Positions 5,374 to 12,884 of a stretch of 64,000 nt of DNA are shown here, in pieces. The notes below the pieces were generated by a model. That model was not told the origin of the DNA. It saw only the letters and a list, made by a program, of their open reading frames with translations, and did not search any database. Position 1 is the first letter of the stretch, and every line of letters starts with the position of its first letter. A program made the position numbers and the translations under genes. This stretch comes from a virus, in the IMG/VR virus record IMGVR_UViG_3300043446_003513, positions 42,680 through 106,679 of that record, one strand, 5' to 3'.

Positions 5374-6030
5374 GCCTAGGTCGTTTAAAGTAATTGGTCT
5401 CTCTTTTGGGTAAGAATTTGGTGGGGTATTTTTACCAGAACCAGGGGTGTCAGTTAAGAATATAACAACATTGTGTCTTTCCCCACTAATTATCTCAAAA
5501 ACCTCGTGAGGAACTGATTTGTTCCCCTCAAAAAATATTAAGGTGCCTTCTTCTGGCTTCAATATTAAATTTTGTAAAGGAAAGGATATCTCTCCGCCAG
5601 AGTATTCGTTTGGATTATTTAAATACAAAAGAGCAGATTTATCATTTTCAAAACCAGGCCGTCCTTTAAAGCTTTCAGTAGTTGAGTCTAAATAATAATT
5701 ATCCATGTGTAATTTATTTTTAGATCCTGGCACCATTTTGTTGTAATGTATATTTCTTACAAAATATCTTGATCCATATTTATCTGAAATTGTCTTTGCA
5801 ATACATGTGGCAAGCATGGTAACTAAATCTATTGCAATGTTGTAATTGCTATCAATTGTATATTCTGAAATTGGATTTCCGAGTTTTAAGTGATCTTCTG
5901 TTTGATTTTTTGAAAACCCGCCAAATACACCTGGATCTGGTGTTTCAACAGTATTTGGTCCAATTGTTTTGTATAAAAATTTTGCAGTATCTGAAGAAAT
6001 ATAACTTTTAATTATATTTATTTCTTGCAT
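5353..6030 (-). CDS. 2OG-Fe(II) oxygenase, prolyl hydroxylase-like (225 aa)
   Basis: All core residues of the Fe(II)/2-oxoglutarate double-stranded beta-helix are visible: KLHMDNYY gives HxD, then YLNNPNEYSGGEISFP, KPEEGTLIFFEG, distal His in VPHEVFEI and the 2-oxoglutarate Arg in SGERHNVVIF. Proteins of this type hydroxylate amino-acid side chains or small molecules; the substrate cannot be told. ATG 6030 overlaps the stop of the DUF2061 gene (TAATG). Confidence 0.85.
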   Translation of the reverse strand: MQEINIIKSYISSDTAKFLYKTIGPNTVETPDPGVFGGFSKNQTEDHLKLGNPISEYTIDSNYNIAIDLVTMLATCIAKTISDKYGSRYFVRNIHYNKMVPGSKNKLHMDNYYLDSTTESFKGRPGFENDKSALLYLNNPNEYSGGEISFPLQNLILKPEEGTLIFFEGNKSVPHEVFEIISGERHNVVIFLTDTPGSGKNTPPNSYPKERPITLNDLGQLSTFS

Positions 6031-6230
6031 TATTTAACTTTGTTTCCAAATTTAGCCCAAATTCTTTCATGAATATAATACCCTATTGATTCCCACGCAA
6101 TGTAAATTAAAGCCCCCAGGCTGGCATATTCCCATTCGCCAGTAAATAAATAAATTACTCCAGCAACGCCAATTAAATGAAAGGTTTCCCAACTTAATGT
6201 TTTTATTAAACTTTTTTTATTAGATTCCAT
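6030..6230 (-). CDS. DUF2061-like small membrane protein (66 aa)
   Basis: The sequence pattern KTLSWETFHLIGVAGVIYLF, then ALIYIAWESIGYYIHERIW, matches the two-helix DUF2061 family (typical LSWR...D...YY.HER.W). It is an inner-membrane protein of unknown function. ATG 6230 has AAGGGGATATA upstream, and an extended -10 lies at 6249-6257. DUF2061 in a phage is uncommon; recognition is by pattern only. Confidence 0.7.
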   Translation of the reverse strand: MESNKKSLIKTLSWETFHLIGVAGVIYLFTGEWEYASLGALIYIAWESIGYYIHERIWAKFGNKVK

Positions 6231-6248
6231 TATATCCCCTTATATATT

Positions 6249-6257
6249 ATTGTAGCA
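6249..6257 (-). promoter_or_regulatory. possible extended -10 promoter
   Basis: Minus-strand TGCTACAAT (6257-6249) lies 19 bases before the DUF2061 start. There is no clear -35 box. Confidence 0.4.
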
Positions 6258-6259
6258 TA

Positions 6260-6430
6260 TTAATTAAGGTGAAATACTCTTACACAAAAAGCACATGGGT
6301 CTCCACCACTTTCCCATTGGTTCATTTCGTCATCATCCCATGGCGCTCCATCATGAGTGTCACAAAAAACATCTGATATCCAGCCTTGATCATATCCATA
6401 TTTAATCCATTCGTCAAAATCTATAGCCAT
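6260..6430 (-). CDS. small acidic protein with DP-C-x2-C end (56 aa)
   Basis: The frame begins ATG 6430, inside the end of the thioredoxin gene. It encodes MAIDFDEWIKYGYDQGW...CDTHDGAPWDDDE, then GGDPCAFCVRVFHLN. It has an acidic middle and a CxxC near the end. The pattern 'DFDEWI.YGY..GW....C.THDG' recurs in actinobacterial phage proteins of unknown function. Confidence 0.75.
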   Translation of the reverse strand: MAIDFDEWIKYGYDQGWISDVFCDTHDGAPWDDDEMNQWESGGDPCAFCVRVFHLN

Positions 6431-6726
6431 TGTTTAAGCTCCTCAACTACAAAATGTTTAGGTTTAGCGCCAACAATTCTTTTAACCTCTTTGCCGTTTT
6501 CAAAAACTATGGTAGTTGGAACTGATGTTATTTGATATTTGCTTGATTGAATTGGATTTAAATCAATATCTATTTTTGCAATCCATACGGCATATTCTTT
6601 AGAGATTTCATCTAAGATTGGGGAAAACATTTTACATGGTCTGCACCATTCTGCCCAAAAATCAACAACTAAAACATTGTGCTGTTGTAAATGAGAGTCT
6701 AAATTATCATCAGTTGCTAGTATCAT
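6421..6726 (-). CDS. thioredoxin (101 aa)
   Basis: FWAEWCRPCKMFSPIL gives the WCxPC active site (C28, C31 from ATG 6726), with the family pattern of Asp-Phe before it and cis-Pro in TSVPTTIVF. Length is typical of thioredoxin. ATG 6726 is chosen because it follows AAGGAGAAAA; upstream in-frame codons lack a ribosome site. It is a dithiol reductant acting in the cytoplasm. Possible partners are AhpC/AhpD or ribonucleotide reductase outside the window (inference). Confidence 0.92.
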   Translation of the reverse strand: MILATDDNLDSHLQQHNVLVVDFWAEWCRPCKMFSPILDEISKEYAVWIAKIDIDLNPIQSSKYQITSVPTTIVFENGKEVKRIVGAKPKHFVVEELKQWL

Positions 6727-7192
6727 TTTTCTCCTTATGTGTTGGCCAAAAATAGTTACATGTATCACAACATACATACCCTATGTTTCTGTAGTCTGCA
6801 AACTCTGAATAAAACCAATAATGATCTGGATCTTTTTCGTAGAGCCTCCCCTTGTGGCTGTAATGTAACTCTTCTAGTTCTAACCACCAAGGCTTGTCTG
6901 ATTCAACTCCCCAAAAATTATCCCAATATACTTTAATAAACTGATCTCTAGTATTATCCTTATACCCTCTTCTAATTACTTCTTTAATAATTGACTCGTT
7001 ATAAAGTAGTAACCAGTCTTCGTGGCCATCCCACATTCTTACTGCTGGGTGATTAGACCAAGCCCCTGATTCATATAACCCAGCTAAAGATTTTAATATT
7101 TGAAAATTTTCAATTCGCTGTTTCATCAATCTTTTTGAATCTAAACTTTGTGCAATAAGATCAAAGTCCGACTCTGGTAAAAATGTCTGCAT
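6710..7192 (-). CDS. conserved phage/actinobacterial protein, possibly DNA glycosylase-related (160 aa)
   Basis: Starts MQTFLPESDFDLIAQSLD, then KRLMKQRIENFQIL, NHPAVRMWDGHEDWLLLY and EVIRRGYKDN. This pattern recurs in a family often labelled pyrimidine-dimer glycosylase or endonuclease V-like. I recall the label but cannot confirm it, and T4 DenV residues are not obvious. The end has CCDTCNYF. Start overlaps the upstream stop (TAATG). Confidence 0.6.
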   Translation of the reverse strand: MQTFLPESDFDLIAQSLDSKRLMKQRIENFQILKSLAGLYESGAWSNHPAVRMWDGHEDWLLLYNESIIKEVIRRGYKDNTRDQFIKVYWDNFWGVESDKPWWLELEELHYSHKGRLYEKDPDHYWFYSEFADYRNIGYVCCDTCNYFWPTHKEKNDTSN

Positions 7193-7776
7193 TATTTCCC
7201 GCCCTCTCTATTCGCAAACTTAAACCACGCACTAGCAGTATACCTATTTTTGCCAAAAACTTCAAGCACCTCGTGATAATAGTTTTCATTTCCTGGAAAA
7301 GAAATCGTACTATTTGCAATTGGTTTTATTTTTAAATTATGTTGAGGAAAATGTAGCTCTCCCCCGTCATAATCATCATTTAAATAATAAATAATTGAAA
7401 GGTTAAAATCTGACATAATTTCTTCATCGTAGTGAGCGTTCATGTGTATATTTTTTTTCCATTTATTTATAAACATTGAATTTGATCCTTCGTCTTCTAT
7501 CCGATGCTCAAACTCAACTCCATATTTTTTTTCTATTTGTTCTTTTACGGAAGTAAAAATATTTTGTAAAATATTTTTTATTTCATCTGGAAGATCTTTT
7601 TGATATTGCTTATATATATTTTTTTCTATCTCTAATTCTTCTAAAGTTTTTTCTTTAGTTCCTTGATAATCAAAATCTGCGGTTTCCACAAAATTCAACA
7701 ACTTAATTCTATCAAACTCATTTAAAATATCTGTATGTATCATTATGTTATCGGTGGAACCATCAAATTTAAACAT
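7192..7776 (-). CDS. 2OG-Fe(II) oxygenase, prolyl hydroxylase-like (194 aa)
   Basis: Metal motif HYD in MNAHYDEEIMSDF, strand IIYYLNDDYDGGELHFP, KIKPIANSTISFPG, distal His in NYYHEVLEV and Arg in GKNRYTASAWF: the complete triad and 2-oxoglutarate site. The N-terminal 90 residues are helical and Glu/Lys-rich. It overlaps the 69-aa gene upstream by 8 bases and the next gene by 1. Substrate unknown. Confidence 0.85.
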   Translation of the reverse strand: MFKFDGSTDNIMIHTDILNEFDRIKLLNFVETADFDYQGTKEKTLEELEIEKNIYKQYQKDLPDEIKNILQNIFTSVKEQIEKKYGVEFEHRIEDEGSNSMFINKWKKNIHMNAHYDEEIMSDFNLSIIYYLNDDYDGGELHFPQHNLKIKPIANSTISFPGNENYYHEVLEVFGKNRYTASAWFKFANREGGK

Positions 7777-7978
7777 CAGATTTTAACTCTTCCGCTGCAG
7801 CATTAAACTTATTCATAAAGTTTTGAATGATAAATATCGTAGTCTCATTAGCATTATTTGCTAAGGCTTTTGAGGACTCCTCTGTTTTATCTTCCTCTGG
7901 AATAGCGTTATACCATTTCTGGTATAACTCTATCGCAAGGTCTCTTATAATCTCTTCTAAGACTGTTAAATTAGCCAT
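7769..7978 (-). CDS. small helical protein (69 aa)
   Basis: ATG 7978 overlaps the end of the subtilase gene (ATGGCTAA). The product (MANLTVLEEIIRDLAIELY...FIIQNFMNKFNAAAEELK) is predicted to be two or three helices, with no motif. It is made from the same message as the subtilase, so it could act with it, but nothing in the sequence shows this. Confidence 0.65.
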   Translation of the reverse strand: MANLTVLEEIIRDLAIELYQKWYNAIPEEDKTEESSKALANNANETTIFIIQNFMNKFNAAAEELKSDV

Positions 7979-8903
7979 TAATAGATGCTCCAATGTTTAT
8001 TAAGCCTGGGAAGGATCCTTGTCTTCCCCGAACCGTTGTTGATGTACGATAAACTAAATCAAATTGTTCTGTAAATGAAAGTCCTGGCTTAGCACTTTTT
8101 ATTGCAATCCATTGTGCTGCAGCAATTTGAGTAGAAGCCGAAGTTCCAGCAGCATTTGCTTTAGCCCCGCCAGGAAGAATTGCAGTCGTATTACCAAGCG
8201 CAAACAACATTTTTAAATTTTTGTCTACATTTGAATACATGGCAATATCATTTTGTTGATCTGTCGCAGACACTGGAATGGCGCCAGCCTCACATGCTGG
8301 CCAATCAACTCTATTATAATCTCTATCATTTCCAGATGAAACAAAGAAAGGTACGTTCATAGAAGAAAGAGTCTTAATATTGTTGTTCACTCTTGCATTA
8401 ACTGGACAGTAATTCTGTCTAGACATCAGATTGTGGTGGCTTTGTGCGCTTGCAACTGCTTGAATATTGTATTTGTCTTTATTATCAATAACCCATTTTA
8501 ACGCATTTTCTACAGATCTTGGGCCAGCAAGTTGCCTACTGCCAGATTTAGTATTACCAATAATTCTAATAAAAACAATTTTCATATTTGGGTTAGCATT
8601 AACAGCAATTGAAGCCATTTGTGTCCCGTGATTAAAATCTCTAGTTACCATAAAATTAAGAGGGATAACTGAGGCTCCAGGGCCCTCCATGAAAGACGTC
8701 CCATTTGGACAGGAATTCCATTCGAGGACACAAACCTCTTGGGCTATCCTATCTTGAAAAATAGGGAGTGATGTATCCAATGCTGTGTCGAGAATAGCTA
8801 AAGCTGGTTGCGCTACTGCATCTTGATTTTTAATCGCTGCATTCGCTGTTGTTGGAATAATTAATAGTAATGATAAAACCGCCAAAATAATTTTTTTATT
8901 CAT
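7971..8903 (-). CDS. secreted subtilisin-like serine peptidase, S8 family (310 aa)
   Basis: A signal peptide (MNKKIILAVLSLLLIIPTTANA) is followed by the S8 triad in order: D39 in LAILDTALD, H92 in NHGTQMASIA and S255 in AGTSAST. The oxyanion Asn is in SSGND (192). There is no propeptide of normal size. Extra cysteines (C58, C65, C166, C204) could form disulfides outside the cell. The ATG is six bases after a TAGAAT -10 box, so the message should be leaderless, and there is no Shine-Dalgarno site. Role could be cell-wall protein cleavage or defence against other phages (inference). Confidence 0.88.
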   Translation of the reverse strand: MNKKIILAVLSLLLIIPTTANAAIKNQDAVAQPALAILDTALDTSLPIFQDRIAQEVCVLEWNSCPNGTSFMEGPGASVIPLNFMVTRDFNHGTQMASIAVNANPNMKIVFIRIIGNTKSGSRQLAGPRSVENALKWVIDNKDKYNIQAVASAQSHHNLMSRQNYCPVNARVNNNIKTLSSMNVPFFVSSGNDRDYNRVDWPACEAGAIPVSATDQQNDIAMYSNVDKNLKMLFALGNTTAILPGGAKANAAGTSASTQIAAAQWIAIKSAKPGLSFTEQFDLVYRTSTTVRGRQGSFPGLINIGASING

Positions 8904-8909
8904 GATGTT

Positions 8910-8938
8910 ATTCTACTAAATTAGGGTTAGTCTGTCAA
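8910..8938 (-). promoter_or_regulatory. leaderless promoter of the subtilase gene
   Basis: Minus-strand TTGACA (8938-8933), 17 bases, TAGAAT (8915-8910), then six bases to the ATG. Its TGA doubles as the stop codon of the gene at 8935-9105. Confidence 0.88.
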
Positions 8939-9105
8939 TCGTTTTTTGGAAAATTATCTAGATACCACTTATCTGCATCTAATGTAGGATAAGTAGATTT
9001 ATTTAGCTGAATTAAGTAATTGACTAACTGGGTCAATTCATGCATTTCATATTGCATTCTAACGAAATCAAGTTCTAACAACCTAAGTCTTTCAGACTTT
9101 CTCAT
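8935..9105 (-). CDS. small helical protein (56 aa)
   Basis: ATG 9105 overlaps the previous TGA (ATGA). The product (MRKSERLRLLELDFVRMQYE...) starts as a charged amphipathic helix and ends DADKWYLDNFPKND. No family is recognised. The stop codon is embedded in the -35 box of the next promoter. Confidence 0.75.
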   Translation of the reverse strand: MRKSERLRLLELDFVRMQYEMHELTQLVNYLIQLNKSTYPTLDADKWYLDNFPKND

Positions 9106-9431
9106 TCTGATTCCTCTCGATCTACTGGAGTAGGCGCTGTTGCCAAACTACCACAATTTGCACATTCCATATCCAAAAAATAAGTAGATATTTGATAATC
9201 TTCGAATGAAGCTTTTAGGTTCCAAATGCTACACCCACATATACAAATGTGTGTTGGGGTTCCTCTTAAATCTACTGCATTTTCATAAGTTGGGGGATCA
9301 TAAAAATCTTGTGGCTCTTCTAATCTATCTACATAGTAGAGCCCAACTTTATATCTAGAAAACAAGGCTTTTAAAACATCGAACAAAACAAACATTAATG
9401 CGAAAACCCCTAGCCCTTTTAAGATCTTCAT
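9102..9431 (-). CDS. membrane-anchored zinc-ribbon protein (109 aa)
   Basis: Residues 5-23 (KGLGVFALMFVLFDVLKAL) form one membrane helix. A linker and two Cys clusters follow, HICICGCSIW and MECANCGSLA, which look like a zinc ribbon on the cytoplasmic side. It starts at ATG 9431 exactly six bases after a consensus -10 box, so it is probably leaderless. Function unknown; similar small proteins occur in actinophages. Confidence 0.75.
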   Translation of the reverse strand: MKILKGLGVFALMFVLFDVLKALFSRYKVGLYYVDRLEEPQDFYDPPTYENAVDLRGTPTHICICGCSIWNLKASFEDYQISTYFLDMECANCGSLATAPTPVDREESE

Positions 9432-9437
9432 AAGTAC

Positions 9438-9466
9438 ATTATACTCTATACTTGAATATATGTAAA
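9438..9466 (-). promoter_or_regulatory. leaderless promoter
   Basis: Minus-strand TTTACA (9466-9461), 17 bases, TATAAT (9443-9438), six bases to ATG 9431. It lies inside the 3' end of the proteasome-like gene. Confidence 0.88.
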
Positions 9467-10003
9467 TGGTGAAGAAACGCTCATTGAAAATTCTGAAGCT
9501 GCCTCAAGAGCCAGTTTTAATCTTGTCTTGGGATTCTTTATGTTTTTAGTAGCAAACAAAGCTCCTAGAGCAAAAGCTCCGCCGCTTCCCTCTGCCATGT
9601 AGTTAAAGTTATTTTCTGCAACATGGAAATCCTCATCAATTGTAAAAAGTCTTCCTTCTACTCCAACTAAAAATATTCCGCCAACATCGCCATCTTCGTT
9701 AGGCCCAAAATTTCCGTAACCATTTTCCTTAAAAGCCTCTTTGACAGAGTCAATAAATTTAGTTCTCATGAACTTATCTAATCCATTATTAGTTTTTGTA
9801 GGAGTATATTTTGGTGGGAGCCAATTATATTGTAAAATTTGTCCCATTCTGAAACTATCAGTAAATGCGATTCCGTATTGTCCAACCTTAAATACTTTTG
9901 GATCTTTTCTGACTAAAATCCATCCGCTTTTTTCATCTGAAGCGGCATGATCGGCAGCCATATGGACTACCCCATTTTGAGCTATGGCTACAACACAAGT
10001 CAT
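9446..10003 (-). CDS. proteasome beta / HslV-like Ntn hydrolase (185 aa)
   Basis: MTCVVAIAQNGVVHMAADHA matches the N-terminal strand pair of proteasome beta and HslV subunits. Removal of Met1 would expose Thr2 as nucleophile, Asp18 follows in AAD, and a Lys lies in RKDPKVFKVG. Further on, GSGGAFALGALFA matches the conserved GSGG.YA.G segment around the catalytic Ser/Asp. There is no propeptide. HslU or other ATPase is not seen in the window, so it might act alone or modify host proteolysis (inference). A -10 box (10016-10011) lies seven bases before the ATG. Confidence 0.8.
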   Translation of the reverse strand: MTCVVAIAQNGVVHMAADHAASDEKSGWILVRKDPKVFKVGQYGIAFTDSFRMGQILQYNWLPPKYTPTKTNNGLDKFMRTKFIDSVKEAFKENGYGNFGPNEDGDVGGIFLVGVEGRLFTIDEDFHVAENNFNYMAEGSGGAFALGALFATKNIKNPKTRLKLALEAASEFSMSVSSPFTYIQV

Positions 10004-10010
10004 ACCATAC

Positions 10011-10016
10011 AGTATA
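10011..10016 (-). promoter_or_regulatory. possible leaderless -10 box
   Basis: Minus-strand TATACT (10016-10011) ends seven bases before the ATG of the proteasome-like gene. No clear -35 box or Shine-Dalgarno site is seen. Confidence 0.5.
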
Positions 10017-10036
10017 CTAAATATAAATTCGAAGTG

Positions 10037-10339
10037 CTAGTACTCAATTGTTTGATTAATTAAAGATAATTTAACCAAGGTTTCTTCTAGCTCAGCTTTT
10101 ACGGAAATTAATTCTTGAATAGTAGTATAATATTTATTTTTCCACTCATCTAAATCTTTTTCTAATTTATATAATTTAATTTGAAGATCTTTTAATTCAA
10201 GTTTTAATTCGTCTTGTTCTTTTTCTGCCTTACGAACTTTTTCTCTTTTTTGCTCCTGATAATAGGACAACAAAGATACACCAAATCCGCTTAAAACGGC
10301 GGAAATTAGCGTTAATGCTATTACGGAACTATTATTCAT
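10037..10339 (-). CDS. membrane-anchored coiled-coil protein (100 aa)
   Basis: Residues 5-26 (SVIALTLISAVLSGFGVSLLSY) form one membrane helix. A long Lys/Glu heptad-rich coiled coil (about residues 30-95) follows. The architecture resembles lambda Rz-type spanins or small membrane scaffolds, but neither is proven. A TATAAT box lies nine bases before the ATG (10354-10349), and no Shine-Dalgarno site is visible. Confidence 0.7.
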   Translation of the reverse strand: MNNSSVIALTLISAVLSGFGVSLLSYYQEQKREKVRKAEKEQDELKLELKDLQIKLYKLEKDLDEWKNKYYTTIQELISVKAELEETLVKLSLINQTIEY

Positions 10340-10373
10340 TATATGAATATTATACCGTAATTTATTTAATTAA

Positions 10374-10610
10374 TTAAATTAATAGCTCTGAAGCGGAAAT
10401 TTCTTCGCCAATATATCTCTTTTTTAATACAAAATCCTTAACAGAATCCGCACCGTTTTGCCTTCCAGCAATGATTACAGCCCACCTTGGTTCAAATTTA
10501 GATTCAATGCAGGTTTCACACATTAATAGATTAATAGAAAGCAAGGAAGACTTTTTTACATTTAACTTATTCTTAGTCTTATTACATGAATAACACAATA
10601 TTTTTTCCAC
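10374..10610 (-). CDS. zinc-finger protein (78 aa)
   Basis: GTG at 10610 overlaps the preceding TAG (TAGTG). Two pairs, CYSCNKTKN and MCETCIES, form a likely zinc site, followed by a conserved-looking FEPRWAVIIAGRQNGADSVKD segment and a C-terminal RYIGEEISASELL. I recall this pattern from actinophage hypothetical proteins; the role is unknown. Confidence 0.75.
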   Translation of the reverse strand: MEKILCYSCNKTKNKLNVKKSSLLSINLLMCETCIESKFEPRWAVIIAGRQNGADSVKDFVLKKRYIGEEISASELLI

Positions 10611-11059
10611 TATTCTGTTACCTCTCTGCTACATTCCGTAGCAATAAAAAATCTTACTGGATCAAATCTCCAATTATCCATAGAAAAAATTTTAGCAATT
10701 TCCTTTATTAGTTTTGCGTAAGAGTCTTCTTCAAGTTGCCCTTTAATGCTTAAAAGAATTTTTGCTATTTTATAATACTGTTCTCTAACAAAAACACATT
10801 CACCTGCTGGAGGCCTCTTTAATATTTTTGTAAAAACATTACCGTTTGGCTCGTAGAGTGAAACAGTTAAATATTCTTTTGCAAATCCCCAATCAGTGTA
10901 TGAATTATAACCATTTACTGCGTCTAAACAATTATTAAATATATAGACAGATCTTTCTGGAGTTTCGCCATCTCTAGCAATTGTTAACATATAATTGTTT
11001 TCTGGATTTTCTTTATATTTTTTAATTGTTTCAACCTGTGTATTAACAAAATACTCCAC
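10610..11059 (-). CDS. hypothetical protein (149 aa)
   Basis: GTG 11059 overlaps the preceding TAG. The product begins MEYFVNTQVETIKKYKE and contains NNYMLTIARDGETPERSVYI, a mixed alpha/beta pattern, and a C-terminal helical region. No known motif is visible. It is part of the compact 12058-10374 gene run with WhiB. Confidence 0.7.
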   Translation of the reverse strand: MEYFVNTQVETIKKYKENPENNYMLTIARDGETPERSVYIFNNCLDAVNGYNSYTDWGFAKEYLTVSLYEPNGNVFTKILKRPPAGECVFVREQYYKIAKILLSIKGQLEEDSYAKLIKEIAKIFSMDNWRFDPVRFFIATECSREVTE

Positions 11060-11259
11060 TATTCGGATTCCTCTACATGTTCAAATACAATTTCGTCAAC
11101 TATTGTAAAATCTTGGTTGTCCAAAAGCTCTTCCTTTTCTACTCCATCTTTAATATATTTTACCACAGATCCATAAACTCCGAGCGTTTCAACTGTTCCG
11201 TAACATTGTTCTTCATGAATTACAACAACTGCTATCCTGTCATAATACTCTTTGCTCAT
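11059..11259 (-). CDS. small beta-rich protein (66 aa)
   Basis: MSKEYYDRIAVVVIHEEQCYGTVETLGVYGSVVKYIKDG reads as an SH3-like series of strands, with an acidic C-terminus. ATG 11259 overlaps the preceding stop (ATGA). Function unknown. Confidence 0.7.
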   Translation of the reverse strand: MSKEYYDRIAVVVIHEEQCYGTVETLGVYGSVVKYIKDGVEKEELLDNQDFTIVDEIVFEHVEESE

Positions 11260-11543
11260 TTTGCACCTTCCAGTTCACATCTTACGCCGTAAGACTCTAT
11301 AGTATTTTTTATCATCTCAATATATTCAATTACTTTTACTCTATGTGATCCATCATATTTTGCAAAATTGCTTTCGTATAATCTTATAGCTAAAAATTCT
11401 GGATATTTAACTATATCCATTTTTAAATCTGGCACAGGACACCTTAATTCTCTTACTCTTTTAGCCATTTCTTTTGTATAAAAAACTGGCTTGTTTGGCT
11501 CACCAGTCCATTGGTTTATGCCATATTTAAAATGATTATCCAT
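11256..11543 (-). CDS. hypothetical protein (95 aa)
   Basis: Begins MDNHFKYGINQWTGEPNKPVFYT and has a helical C-terminal half (VKVIEYIEMIKNTIESYGV). Two Cys are far apart. No motif is recognised. Its start overlaps the whiB stop by 8 bases. Confidence 0.7.
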   Translation of the reverse strand: MDNHFKYGINQWTGEPNKPVFYTKEMAKRVRELRCPVPDLKMDIVKYPEFLAIRLYESNFAKYDGSHRVKVIEYIEMIKNTIESYGVRCELEGAK

Positions 11544-11844
11544 TTTTCTTTCTTATTCTTTTCCATATATCTGGTGTTTTGTGAAGATTCTTAGTTTTAT
11601 CTACAGATCCAGAGTTTAAATAAACTCCACCCCACACCCCATATTCATTATTTTCTATACCAGACTGATAGCAAAGTTTAGAAACTGGGCATCCTAAGCA
11701 TGCCTCATCTACATTTCTAGCTATATTTTGATCAATTTCATATTTATCAAAAAATAGATTTGTATCCATTCCCTTACATACTGCTATGTCATACCAATTA
11801 AAATCTTCTTTATCTATACCTAAACTATCTAAAATGTTTGACAT
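11536..11844 (-). CDS. WhiB-family iron-sulfur transcription regulator (102 aa)
   Basis: Four cysteines in the WhiB arrangement (C23, then EACLGCPVSKLC giving C49, C52, C58) would hold a [4Fe-4S] cluster. The signature GVWGG (69-73) follows, then a short basic tail (WKRIRKKNG) for DNA contact. WhiB proteins bind the host sigma factor and occur only in actinobacteria and their phages, so this is good evidence for host type. A phage WhiB may repress host genes or block superinfection, as known for mycobacteriophage TM4 WhiB. Confidence 0.93.
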   Translation of the reverse strand: MSNILDSLGIDKEDFNWYDIAVCKGMDTNLFFDKYEIDQNIARNVDEACLGCPVSKLCYQSGIENNEYGVWGGVYLNSGSVDKTKNLHKTPDIWKRIRKKNG

Positions 11845-12058
11845 ACTTTAATGGCAACTTCCATATCCCAGTTTCATCAACAGAAATTTTTTCTGCTGTT
11901 CCCCATGCACTTTCTCTAAACATTCCGTTAATACTGGTAAAACCATTTGGATTTTTCTTCCAAATTATTAAATCATAATTATTCCAAAAACTGTGTTGGT
12001 TATTAGACTTAGATTTGTCTATAAAAACCTCTACACCCTTTAGTGTAAGATGAAGCAA
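11825..12058 (-). CDS. hypothetical protein (77 aa)
   Basis: TTG at 12058 is used, with CGGAG six bases upstream. The product (MLHLTLKGVEVFIDKSKSNN...FWNNYDLIIWKKNPNGF) is beta-rich with several Trp. It overlaps whiB by 20 bases and is first after the tRNA-Asn gene. No family is recognised. Confidence 0.65.
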   Translation of the reverse strand: MLHLTLKGVEVFIDKSKSNNQHSFWNNYDLIIWKKNPNGFTSINGMFRESAWGTAEKISVDETGIWKLPLKYVKHFR

Positions 12059-12079
12059 TTTTTTCTCCGAACTTTATAG

Positions 12080-12152
12080 CTGGCCCACCTGGACTCGAAC
12101 CAGGAACCTATGAGTTAACAGCTCACCGCTCTGCCTATTGAGCTATGGGCCA
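12080..12152 (-). tRNA. tRNA-Asn (anticodon GTT)
   Basis: A 73-base cloverleaf: acceptor TGGCCCA/TGGGCCA is a perfect 7 bp, D stem GCTC/GAGC, anticodon loop CTGTTAA, T arm CCTGG-TTCGAGT-CCAGG, and discriminator G as expected for Asn. CCA is not encoded. A TTGACA-18-TATAAT promoter sits just upstream. Confidence 0.95.
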
Positions 12153-12171
12153 TTACAACTCAATAAGTATA

Positions 12172-12201
12172 ATTATACATTATTAAACAGGTTGATGTCA
12201 A
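12172..12201 (-). promoter_or_regulatory. promoter of tRNA-Asn and the whiB gene run
   Basis: Minus-strand TTGACA (12201-12196), 18 bases, TATAAT (12177-12172). The -35 box overlaps the TGA stop of the gene at 12198. Confidence 0.85.
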
Positions 12202-12884
12202 CGAAGCTTAAATTTTCTTTTTGCAAAAGAAACTGGGTCTAATTTGCCAGTCCATAAAGTTTTTTCTACCTTTTCTACTGGAACACAATTAGGAACCATT
12301 CTTCCGCCTTTTTCTTTCATGCCAACCTGCTTGTATCCAGTCCAACATTTTTGCATTTCGTTGTCCCATTTATCTTCATCTTCATTATCTGATTTATAAA
12401 TTTCATTTTTATTTTCTGACTCAAGGTCGGTCTGACCATCCATTTTTTCAAAATCTTGATCGTCTTCTATTTCAATTACTGTATCTATTGGATTCATAAT
12501 GTCATCTAATAAATCTGCTAACTCTAGTGCTAAACTGTCTTCGTTTACAAAAGATTTTTTCATGTTCTTTTCTCTTTCAACAATTTTTCTAGACCAAGAA
12601 AATCCAGCATCTCCACCCCAAGCATCCCACATAATTCTTCCATTAGACGGATTTGATGTGTTGTAGAAATCTTTTCCCTTTTTGTCTACTTCATGTCTTG
12701 AAAAGAAAGAATACATGCGCTTAACTGTAGAAAGACTTAATGTTTCTCCACGAGCTAACTGTCCAGCTCTTGTCCAACCAACTGCAGTTCCAGCTCCCTT
12801 TGCCTTACCTTCTTCTTTCCATCTAATTGCTCTTTTTGCCGCTGACTTCATTCCAGAAGTAGGCTTGTATCCTTCTTTTGCCAT
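12198..12884 (-). CDS. conserved two-domain phage protein (228 aa)
   Basis: The N-terminal part (TSGMKSAAKRAIRWKEEGKA, GAGTAVGWTRAGQLARGE, LSTVKRMYSFFSRHEVDKKG, WDAWGGDAGFSWSRKIVE) is a module seen in many phage proteins, alone or beside head-maturation proteases. An acidic linker (about 105-170) follows, then a CWTGYKQVGMKEKGGRMVPN segment resembling DUF5872. Both modules are known but uncharacterised. ATG 12884 follows AAGGAGAAATA. Confidence 0.75.
   Translation of the reverse strand: MAKEGYKPTSGMKSAAKRAIRWKEEGKAKGAGTAVGWTRAGQLARGETLSLSTVKRMYSFFSRHEVDKKGKDFYNTSNPSNGRIMWDAWGGDAGFSWSRKIVEREKNMKKSFVNEDSLALELADLLDDIMNPIDTVIEIEDDQDFEKMDGQTDLESENKNEIYKSDNEDEDKWDNEMQKCWTGYKQVGMKEKGGRMVPNCVPVEKVEKTLWTGKLDPVSFAKRKFKLR

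Noticed and set aside
12198-12884. Capsid maturation protease
   Set aside because: The modules resemble ones found next to such proteases, but no Ser/His/Asp protease motif is present in this protein.
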